Shown piece by piece: positions 51,545-61,159 of a DNA stretch of 64,000 bases (positions within the stretch are counted from its first letter, which is position 1; each line of letters starts with the position of its first letter). Origin of the DNA: Tanytarsus gracilentus (lineage: Eukaryota; Arthropoda; Insecta; Diptera; Chironomidae); NCBI GenBank assembly GCA_038502055.1, contig JAXRKN010000039.1, positions 4,464,001 through 4,528,000 of the forward strand, read 5' to 3'. A program made the position numbers and the translations under genes. A model generated the notes under the pieces. The model was not told the DNA's origin, did no database searches, and was given only the letters and a program-made list of their open reading frames with translations.

Positions 51545-54500
51545 ATCGAAAATAAATTTTAGATAGAAAATATAAATTTTTTGAAGAAGTGAGGTTGTAA
51601 ATTGGTCATTGCACTTACTCACTTTCTTCGAGGAAATCTCCTTGGATTTATTTCATAAACGTGACAAACATTAAATCAAAAAGCTTCTCATTGAGTTTGA
51701 GGACAAAGATCTTCGTAATCAAAGTTACGGTGTCGAGAGCGTAGGAGGTTTATAACGATCCAGACATGGACCGCACAGTGGGTGGAAAATATCAGATGAG
51801 AACGTGAATTTTTTAATTAAAAATATCTTCTTACATAAATTTGAAATCTGATTCGTGTGTTTCAAAAACTTTTGGATTAAATTTTAAGCATGAAAAAATA
51901 TCAAAATTTTCAATAAAACCGACTGCTGAAAATAAAATGAGGCATTTTCCAATATTTACATAACTCTACCCAAGAAAGTACATGCACACATGAAATATAA
52001 ATCAAATACCAAAGCACATTCGAAAAATCTGTTAGCAAATATAAATATTCATACTTGTGCTTTTCCATTTGCTTCGATAAAAGTCACTCGAGCTTATTTA
52101 AAAGCCGGTAAAGAGAGGAGAAATTGCTCTTTTGATAAACAACCTTGGTGGGAAATTAAAGAAACGTTTTTGCGATTTTCCTCTCGCCCTCGAGGTTTCA
52201 TTCACTTATAAATATTCATTGAACTTCTTGTGCTGGCTTATCAACAATGGCTGTCAATCAAGAAAAAGCCTTTTCGAGAAAGTAAATCACAAATAATGAA
52301 ATTCTCGAATACGTTTTCAATATCGTTTGTGCTTTCAAAGATGATTTGTTGCGAGTCCTGAGGGATGAAACACAGGATTTCAATAAAAATCTCAAAAGCT
52401 TAACTCTTTTCTCTAAAATGTCCAAAAAGCGATCAATTTGCGTCACCTCCCGTGTTTTTAAATTTATAGTCATCACGCGGCATTTGGGAGATGTCAATAT
52501 CGAGATAAACTGCAAGCATTTTTCAGTGTCGAAAAAGGACTGTGCGAGCTAAGCCACTTACTTGCTTGCTGTGTACACACAAAATTGGCATGTTAGACAT
52601 GTTTACGCACATAAGTTCAATATGGATTTATCATCAGCTATTTTCCTGAATGTTGCTCGCTATATAAATCTGCTATATTTCCGGTGATCAAGGGTGAGAC
52701 TATTTTTGTTTTTTTTGCTGGTTCATTTGAGTTTCCAACCCTTTTAAATTTCCTCTGTATGTGAAAATTTCGCGCGAAAAATATGCTTTTTCTTTTTTGC
52801 CACGTGTGTGAATGGAATAATAATAAATCAGTTCCGGGCAGTGTACGAGGCAATATTTTTTCTCTTTTGCACTTCGCTAGAATTTATTCAATTAAATGAA
52901 ACGTGAAATTATAATAGCCACAAATCATTTTCTCTCCTTTAATTACAGCATCGCTTGATTTTTTAGCTTCCAGAAGAGGAAAGTGCACGCCTAATTAATT
53001 TTGACACGCTCGGTGGGAGAAAAACTTTTAATTGAGCCTCGTAATTATTAGACCCTCGCCTTTGAGCACTTTGAAAAAAGATGAAGAAGATTTTTACTGA
53101 TTTCTTTATAACTGAAATGATGTCTGAATTAATTAGCGTTTTCAGAGGTTTTCACATTTATGTTTTAAAGTTTTAAGTGACTGTTTTAATTATTGTTTAA
53201 TTGGCGAGAAATTAAGGAATGTCAAGAATTCGAAGGAATTTCAGAAATATTCAGACAAGTAAAAAATTTTTCAGCACGAGAAATTCTTGACAAATAATTT
53301 CCACCTTAAACACTTTCCTACGCAGCTTTTGAGTTTTTAAACGACAAAAAATACCAAGTTACACCTTCATCACGCTTCCACTTGTAATTAGTCTTTGACT
53401 CCTTTTTTTCTTCAAGCTGCTTTGAAGAGCAACAGAAAATTCTTTTCAATTATTTTCGCTTGTTGTTCACCCGATAGCTCCATTCCAAAGCTCACTCGAG
53501 CGTGTTTGGAGAAAAAGCAGAAAATTATTTTCTATTTTCACAGTTCACTTCTCGAAGCTTTATTATTTCTCTCGTATATTATGCCGATTGTTCTGTGCCT
53601 TCCTTTTTCTTTTCGTTCTGGTAAAAAAATATGTATATGCGGAAAATAAACCTTATTATTAGGAATCCGCTTTTGATTCCTTCATTAAAATGCGAAAAAT
53701 TGTTTTGTTGAATTAAATAAATGACCAGGATTATGGAAATGAAAAAGAATCCAAGGAAAAGAAACTTCCAAAAAATATGAGTTTTTTATTATAAGAATTT
53801 CTTGGAAAATCAAAAAACCGAAATAATTTCTTTCAATCAAAAAAAATTCAGCAGTTAAAAAGTATTCGAGAAATTTTCTAGTTTTACCACCCACACTGGT
53901 CTGAATCAAAAATACCAACAAAATATTTATTATGCTGCATAAACATATATTTATTTGAACAAAAGACAGTTTATAAGCGTGGGATTGCTGTTTAAGGTTT
54001 CCGCAGCAAACAATCATAATTGTAATAAAGAAGAAATTACTGTGAAGCTTTTGGTTGTTCATTAAATGTTGGCATAGAAAATTTATTTTTTATCAGACAA
54101 AAAATTAGACTCATGCACACGCAATTTGAGTCTTACGTATCATGTACTTTAAATGTAAGGCCTTAGGAATTAAGTTAATGGATGAATGAGGAAATGTTGA
54201 ATAAAGCTAGAAAAGCTTGTATCAACGTATAAATGGAAATAAGCTCTATCATACATTTGTGTGGGATATAAATTGAGATTAAAACGCACGGTAAAAAAAT
54301 CAAGCACAAAAATAAATTAATTAAATTTTAAACAAAAACAATTTCTTAATTTTTAATTAAATTACAGAAGCTCGATTGCTTCGCTTTCGTATTCGATTTT
54401 CATTTCATCAATTATTCATTCAATCTAATCATACACGTGTAAGTGAGAGTAAATTAAATGTTAATACAAAATAAAGGATAGATGGATGTTGAGGCGGAAA

Positions 54501-55620
54501 GGTAAGTAATGAATATTTAGCAATAAAATAACATTTCCGTTTTGATTTAAAAAACAAATTTGAAATTTCACTCGAATTTACGCGAAACCACAACAGCTCA
54601 TAAGCGAGAGAATTTTTGTTTTAATACAAAATGTTGATTGTTGGGAAAACAAGCCCGAGGGGTCCGTTTCGACCTAGAATGATGTTATCATCCATATCTT
54701 TTACACTCCCGACGATGATGATAACATAAAATTTTCATTGTTTTTGTTTGAGGAAAAATAAGTTAGAAACTTTTTTCTCGCTTCGCAAAATCTTGCAAAT
54801 CACGTCTTTTTTCGACTGGAAGGTTGTGCATAGACGAAAAGAGACAATTTTAACAGAAGAAAAAAAATTCAATTTAAAAAAGAATCTGTTGTTTCCATTT
54901 TTTTTTCTATTTCGAAGTAATAAGCCGTGTCCCAAGGCCTAATGTCCACATAAATTACTTTTAAGACATGGGAGAGAAAAAAGGAATATTGAAGATGGCT
55001 CTACGGTTCACGGACTCAACTGTCCATTGCACGATATAGTGACAATGTTTACAATGTCAAGTGAAGATCTTTGTTATTTATTAGATCGGAAGCGTGCTAC
55101 TCGAGGGTCAATTTTCGGCCACATCAACTTCTATTTTGCCACAACAAAGACGACGTTGTTGAGGTTAATAACTTTTTATATGAATGTAGGATTAGCAATC
55201 GGAGGTTGAATCACTTCATCGTTGATCCTTTTTTTTTGTTATTTGAGTTCTTCCCTTATAAAATTGAAAAATTTGGGTTTTACAATAGTTGTAAAAATAT
55301 TTTTTTGATTTTTTAAGGCGTTGCATGCCTTAAATCATCGAAACAAATTTCCCCATATAAATATAGCCTTCACAAAAATGGTGATTAAAATCAGTATAAA
55401 ATTTTTTTCACTTTGAGATAATTTTTTATGTAAACTAGAGACTCAACCATCTTTTAAGCACAAGAAAGAATCAAAATTTAGTCTCTTTTACTTTAAAAAT
55501 GTCGTTCAATTCAATCATCGGTTGAATCACTTTTTCATCATGGTTGGATCAAGAGAATGAAAGAAAAATTTGAAAAAATGTATTTTTTTCCTAACTCGTA
55601 TGTGAAGTAAGTAAATGATT
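51545..55620. other. Gene-poor region
   Basis: No gene supported. The 125-codon minus frame at 53685-54062 starts with a hydrophobic stretch but lacks consistent splice sites or further coding character. No RNA gene or repeat was recognised. Confidence 0.4.
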
Positions 55621-55625
55621 AACAA

Positions 55626-55935
55626 TGAAAAATGTTTCAAACCACAAAGTGGGTGTTGTCATGTAACAGATCAATGGTTAAAAAATATTTTTGGGGATGA
55701 TGGGGAAAAAGATTTTTTAAGATTTTTATTTGATTGAGGAAAAGATCTTGTAGAAAAACCAATATAAAGCGTAGGAATCAATATAAGTGGAGGAACTACA
55801 TCAGGGAGAAGAACTAACATCAATTAGAGATTCCTTGTCCAATCCCGCGTTCAACGAGGTCCATGTAGACCGATAAGAACAATTTGGATGAAAATTGGAT
55901 CGTCGGGCTGTCCCTGGCTCGACCTGTTCATAATT
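55626..55935 (+). mobile_element. Truncated relative of the 47-kb element
   Basis: The left end AAACCACAAAGTGGGTGTTG, followed by a TGTAACAGATCA motif, matches the left end at 47167-47215. Further in, GTTCAACGAGGTCCATG and GGGCTGTCCCTGGC match GTTCAACGAGGTACATG and GGGCTGTCCATGGC of the larger element. The tandem arrays and the right-terminal repeat are absent. This copy shows that the ancestral unit existed without the minisatellite. Confidence 0.65.
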
Positions 55936-55939
55936 ATCC

Positions 55940-56880
55940 TTTTCTTCTCTAGTAGTGTATTTTTAAAGGAGGTATGATGGGGATGTTTTTCTTCTGTTAG
56001 TTTTTCTTTTATATTTTTTTTTTTATTAAATTTAAAATAATAATATTGTTCCCTTTTGAAATTGAAATGTAAAAAATATTTTTCCTTAATGTTTTGTTTT
56101 TAATTACCTTTAAATTATTTATTACTTAAAATGCATGCTGTTTCAAAATGAAAATACCTTTTAAGCAAGTTTTGTGACTTTTTACTATTGTTTTTTTTCT
56201 CACCAAAAAAATCCTTAAAAGTTTCATTAAATAATTTAATTAATTAAAAATAACCAGAAAAAATTATCAAACCCAGGAATCTTGTATACCTTAAAACATT
56301 TTAATAATTTTAAGTATGAAGGAAGTGCTTAGAAAAATTGAAAAAAATCTTAAAATAAAGATGAAAGACACAGCTGTTTTTTAAGTTCTTAACTTTTCAT
56401 ATTCATCAACAAGAGATGGAAGAAATCATCACGTTTTTCATGAAAATTTGCTAAATTGATCCAACTCCCGATTGATAATCCTAATTTTGTTTATTTTTCT
56501 GGATAAAAAAAACTCAATGAAAGTGAATGGGAGTGATATGTCAAAAGGTTTATAGCACAAGAATGGTAATATAGAGCAATAAGCGGCAATTACAATTTCA
56601 AAATACTTAAAAATTTCTCTCCTGCTTAATAATAAATTTATTTAAATTTAAATATTTTTGTTAAAAATGTCTCTCCCTAGAAATTCATTCTTCCCTAAAA
56701 AAATTCCCTCACTAAATGTAATCAAATATTTTCTTATCAGAACCTCAATGTCAATTCAATGACCAAAACGACTTCACACAAAAATTTCATGTCCACTAGT
56801 TCCACTTTCCACACTGTTCCACTTCATAATCGCTTTTATAAATATTTTGCTGATTGAAACTTCACAACAAACAAGTACCA
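55940..56880. other. Intergenic, nothing recognised
   Basis: Highly AT-rich sequence between the truncated element and the tRNA gene. No frame, repeat or RNA signal was recognised. Confidence 0.4.
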
Positions 56881-56886
56881 CCTCAC

Positions 56887-56958
56887 GCGCTCGTGGTGTA
56901 ATGGTTAGCATTGATGCCTTCCAAGCATTAGATTCGGGTTCGATTCCCGACGAGCGCA
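56887..56958 (+). tRNA. tRNA-Gly(UCC)
   Basis: A 72-nt cloverleaf. The acceptor stem GCGCTCG pairs perfectly with CGAGCGC, and A is the discriminator base. The D arm contains TGGTGTAATGG (box A). The anticodon loop CTTCCAA gives anticodon UCC on stem GATGC/GCATT. The T arm GGTTCGATTCC (box B) is intact. There is no intron and no encoded CCA. A TTTTTT at 56964-56969 is a pol III terminator. It appears functional. Confidence 0.95.
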
Positions 56959-56963
56959 CTCTC

Positions 56964-56969
56964 TTTTTT
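56964..56969 (+). terminator. Pol III terminator of tRNA-Gly
   Basis: A T6 run starting six bases after the tRNA 3' end, the normal RNA polymerase III stop signal. Confidence 0.75.
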
Positions 56970-57074
56970 GCTGTGTGATGGAAGAATGAAATTTTTTATT
57001 TAATTTTGTACTTTTATTTCGCATTTTTTTGTGAAAATTTTTTTTTTTTTCTCCTCTTTAATGTTTTAATTTGA

Positions 57075-57182
57075 GCCTCTTTGTCGTCTCCATGTTGAAA
57101 CCCGTTCTCGTCCGTCCTGAAGTTGCACTCGGGCGTGTTGTCTTAGATGGGTGACCGCTTGGGAACGCTACGTGTTGTTGGC
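57075..57182 (+). pseudogene. Degenerate 5S rRNA copy
   Basis: The 3' half matches eukaryotic 5S rRNA closely, with CTTAGATGGGTGACCGCTTG followed by GGGAACGCTACGTG and a GTTGGC end; the 5' half keeps CATGTTGAA and GTTCTCGTCCG. It is about 108 nt instead of about 120. The region around the 5S box A (normally GAAGTTAAGCAACGTCGGGC) is collapsed to GAAGTTGCACTCGGGC, so the internal promoter is damaged. The 5' end GCCTCTTTG no longer pairs well with the 3' end. A T-rich run follows. I call a pseudogene; a 5S-derived SINE head is the alternative. Confidence 0.8.
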
Positions 57183-57189
57183 ATTTTCT

Positions 57190-59800
57190 TTTTGCTCGTT
57201 GATATTTTAATTTTTTTAAGTCAAGAAAAAACATTAAATTTTTTGCGACATTTTCACGTTAAATTTCTATTAGGTTAACTATGATTTATCTATGTTTTAG
57301 CGCCAAACAATTTATTCTAATTTTAACAGTTGAATATTTATACAGCCGACTTAGGCTATTTAATCGCCTAATTTAAATAACTATCCAGAATAGTTTTTGG
57401 TGTAGGTTGTTTTAATTCTATTGATTATTCTAACAAAAACGCAAAAAATACTCAAAATAGCCCAAACTTTAAACCAAACATTGTACATTCGTTGTTTTGT
57501 TTAGTTGTGCTGAAAATGAGTAGCTTAATTGTAAACAAAGTCCGCACACACAATTGCATGCATACACAAGAGATGTATGTGCATTTGTGAACTAAACACT
57601 AAACTAACAAATGCAGATATAGGAGGCAATATTACAAAATTCACATATAAAATTGCTCATATTGTTGTTTTATGTTTGTTTCGGTGGTGGCAAGCGGCGG
57701 CGGTTGTTTCTCTGTGGGGAGATTATGATGGAAACAAAGAGCGAGAGCCAAATGAATGGGTGTGACATATGCGTAGCTGAATGAGCTATAAAGTAGCCAG
57801 ATACATTGAGCTAGTAGACATGAGAATGTTTCCGGAATATTATTAAAAGCTCATTAATATTCGTTGAGGGAGCTATAATGAATGAGAGCCTCTTGCACGC
57901 TCTTAATTTTTTGCGACTCGTGTCAAAATGTATTCATTAGACTTCATCCATTTATTTGGATGCTGTATGCCATAATATTCATCAACGCATAACATCCCCG
58001 CCCGCTGTTCGCACTCTGCTAGATCAATCTGAAAAATCGATGAAAATGTCAACATGTTGAAATGTGCTATGACAAGAGTTCATAAAGTTAATAAAAGGTT
58101 TAGTTGAAGAGAATTTGATGATGAGTTGCAATCTGAGAAGGCTTTAATTTATTTTCACTCAAATTGCATGTCAAGTGGCATTTAAAAAATTCAATTCGTT
58201 GAAGTTTATTTAAAATTAATTTTTTCCTCCTCTCTAATTTAAAATCACTTTAAACGTTTGCATTAATTTTTAATTAAGCAGTTGCTGCACGCTGTTTTAA
58301 ACGTTCTGCAAGCGGTTTATAGGGGAAACAAATTATAATAATATTTGCATTCTCCTTTTATCGCTTTTAATTTGATGATGATGAAAATGAAACAAAGTGT
58401 GAATTGAGGGCAAACACTTTGCACATACAGACTGTGTAGACCGAGAGAAAGATAATTGATGTTGTTCTGGTGATAGTTTGAATTTCGCTTAAATTTTCCT
58501 GACGCATAATTATGAGGTGGAAAGGAATGCAAACAATTTACAAGCGCAGCTATGTAAATGTCAAGTGATAATTATGTCAGCAAAATGCAATTAAGTGGAC
58601 AAATATTTTTGGAGATTTAATTAACAAAGGTAAATAAGAATTTTCAATCAGAATGTTGATAAATTTTTAATGATTTAATCAATTAAAATATGCAATTCAG
58701 TCCATTTGGTCTTAATTAGGAAAAACCAAATAAAGTTTTTCATTAAAATAATTGACATCAAAATTTAAATTTTAAACATTTAACCTTTTTTATATAAACT
58801 ATGAAATATGTTTTTCCTTTCATGAAAGAATTTCAACAATTAACTCGAAACCGCAGTCTTTGTTTGGCTCGATTCACCCTAGAATTTTACAAAAATTTGT
58901 TGCACTTTTTTCAGGTTGTTATTGGATTTTTCCTCGCTTTGAAACTCGACTTTTTATGTTTAGCATTCAGAAAATTTGGTCACTGCATATTTAAACAAAA
59001 GTCTACCATCATAGGTCAAATGCTTTTTCACCCATACTTTTACCTTTGCGGTAAAAAATACAAAAAGAAACAATTGAATTTTTTGAACTCATTTCGCAAC
59101 TTTTTCCTCCACTAAACTTCATAATTACAATGCAGACGTTTTACAGAAATTCAATATCTGCTTATCAAACTATCTCTTCACAGCTGGAAAGTTTTGAATT
59201 TCCTCAAGCCACTTCCTCCACCGCCGCCAACAACAATCAAAAGTCGCTATTTTTATACAAAAGAAATTCAACGCTTTTTCTTTTAAAGTGGAAGCAATCG
59301 ATAGTTCATGTTTCGTCTTGCAAAACCCTCCGATAAACGTCTCGAGTTGGAAATTGCTCTCGCCATGAACTCGCTTAACTGTGTACCTACATTTGACGCA
59401 ATGTTCGTGAAAGAATTTTCCGCTCTTGAGGCAAAAAACTTTCAGCTCATCAAAGAGCGAAATTAAATTTTATGCTTTTGAAATTAAGCGAAAAAGGGTT
59501 TTGATTGCTGAAGATAAAGTTCGAGGAATTCTTTGTAAATTAACGTGACAGAACAAAAGAGCTAAAAGAACAATTTTGAGTGAAGGAAACTTTAAATTAA
59601 AAATTTATAAAATTTGACGACTTTTAAATTTTTAATCTTTTTCAACTGGTCATCAGAGAAAATCGATCTTCATCTACTCCCCACAGATGAAATTACTGCA
59701 TCCTTGAGATGAAGATAGGATAACGATGAAAAAGTGAATCTTCGCTAGTTGGAAATGTCTCTTGTTTGCTCCTTGAGACGTGTTTGAAATTTAATTTATA
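57190..59800. other. Intergenic, nothing recognised
   Basis: No gene supported. The 104-codon plus frame at 58801-59115 is Phe/Lys/Leu-rich and lacks any signal. Flanks of the repeat at 59812 begin at its right edge. Confidence 0.4.
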
Positions 59801-59803
59801 TTT

Positions 59804-59811
59804 AGATCAAC
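59804..59811. repeat. Left target-site duplication of the 1339-bp element
   Basis: AGATCAAC, identical to 61151-61158 at the other end. Confidence 0.85.
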
Positions 59812-59865
59812 CGGGGGGAAATTTACTCGGGCGGCGGAAAAAATTTGAGAAACGCCCGAGCCGCC

Positions 59866-59963
59866 TAGAAAAAGTTGAGCCGCCCAGAGCCGCCAAGGGC
59901 CGCCTAGAGCCGCCCAGTGTTTTGAAGAGCCGCCTAGGGCCGCCTAAGCAAATTTTGGGCCGC
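59866..59963 (+). repeat. Left GCCGCC 10-bp array
   Basis: About nine imperfect copies of a GAGCCGCCTA/GGGCCGCCTA unit near the left end of the 1339-bp element, interrupted by short AT-rich spacers such as AGCAAATTTTG. Confidence 0.85.
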
Positions 59964-60971
59964 CTGGAGATTTTAAACGACAAAACCACACACTGAAGCA
60001 ATTATTTGTATCAAAAAAACGTCAATGCGAAATAAAATATAATGTAAGCATCACATTATAATTATCTTTTATTCAAAACGTTTCGCTTGAATTATCTAAA
60101 ATTCAAGAATTAGTTTTTTCTCACGGATTTTATCCTATTAACACGAAAAAATAATCAAAAAAATCTCAACCCATGGGTAATTCTTTGAGAGAATGCAGTA
60201 TTTACAAACGTTAATAGGCCATTACTCACTCAAAAATTAATCTAAAAGATGCGGTATTAATTTTTTGATTTTTATTATAAAGTCTTTAATTTAGGGTTTG
60301 AATTCATCATGTGTTTAATGTCGAAATTTAAGAAAAATAACTAATTTTTCTCGGATAATTTTAAGTTTAAATTTTCAACATTTTATATAAAGCTGCAATA
60401 ATTTAAAAATACGATATAAGTTGGTCGTTTGCCTATGAGGTAATTAATTTTAATTTATGTTTGTATGGCTCCCTAAATTAGATAAATCGGACAAAAATAA
60501 TAAACAAAAGAGAAAATTATTTTTTTAATTGCTTGAAATTATTCAATAATTTTTTATCGTTTATATTATTTTTCCAAAAAAAAATTTTTATTTGAGATTT
60601 TTTAATTTTTCATACCTACATTGCCTTTAAAAACGTTAATATTTTAATTAGAAAAAAATTAAATTTCATAAATTTACATAAAAAATATATTTATGTAAGT
60701 TTATGTAATTTATGTAAATCAATGTATAACTACATAAATTCCAAAAATTTACTTATTTTTGTGTAGTGCTTTCCCGTCTCTTAAAATTTTTTTGGTAATT
60801 TTTTTACTTTCATTAAAAAATTGAAGAATTCATTATAATAAGAGTAATTAATTTTATTACTCTTTGCATTAAATGTTATGCTGCAAAAAGTATAAAATCA
60901 TACTATAAGGCATTCTGCATGCAGATGCATAATAAAGTTTAATTTTTTCTATGCTGTGCATGAAAAAAATG

Positions 60972-61108
60972 AGACGCCTAGACAAAAAATGAGCCGCCTA
61001 GAGCCGCCTAAGCAAATATCGGGCCGCCTAGAGCCGCCTAGGGCCGCCTAGAGTCGCCTAGGGCCGCCTAGAGCCGCCAAGGGCCGCCCAGCTTTTTTGA
61101 GGCCGCCT
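60972..61108 (+). repeat. Right GCCGCC 10-bp array
   Basis: About eleven copies of the same unit, in the same direction as the left array, near the right end. The AAGCAAAT spacer is shared with the left array, which indicates common descent of the two arrays. Confidence 0.85.
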
Positions 61109-61150
61109 GAACGCAGCCCGCAGCCCGCCGCCCAAGAAAAAATCCCCTTG

Positions 61151-61158
61151 AGATCAAC
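61151..61158. repeat. Right target-site duplication of the 1339-bp element
   Basis: AGATCAAC directly after the right terminal CCCCTTG. Confidence 0.85.
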
Positions 61159-61159
61159 T

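Larger units (their letters stand above)
59812..61150. mobile_element. Non-autonomous element with GCCGCC subterminal repeats, hAT-like
   Basis: A 1339-bp element flanked by the perfect 8-bp duplication AGATCAAC (59804-59811 and 61151-61158). The left end CGGGGGGAAATTTAC matches the inverted right end CAAGGGGATTTTTTC, and both continue into (T)TGGGCGGCGG or CTCGGGCGGCGG, giving imperfect terminal repeats of about 26 bp. Both sides then carry arrays of a 10-bp unit such as GGGCCGCCTA or GAGCCGCCTA, in the same orientation at each end. The core of about 1 kb is AT-rich and has no transposase. The 8-bp duplication points to hAT; the direct rather than inverted subterminal arrays are unusual. Confidence 0.85.

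Noticed and set aside
53685..54062. 125-codon minus frame with a signal-like start
   Set aside because: The rest is Phe/Ile/Leu-rich like random AT-rich DNA, and no consistent splice sites or poly(A) signal support a gene.
58801..59115. 104-codon plus frame
   Set aside because: Biased Phe/Lys/Leu composition, no motif and no promoter or splice support.
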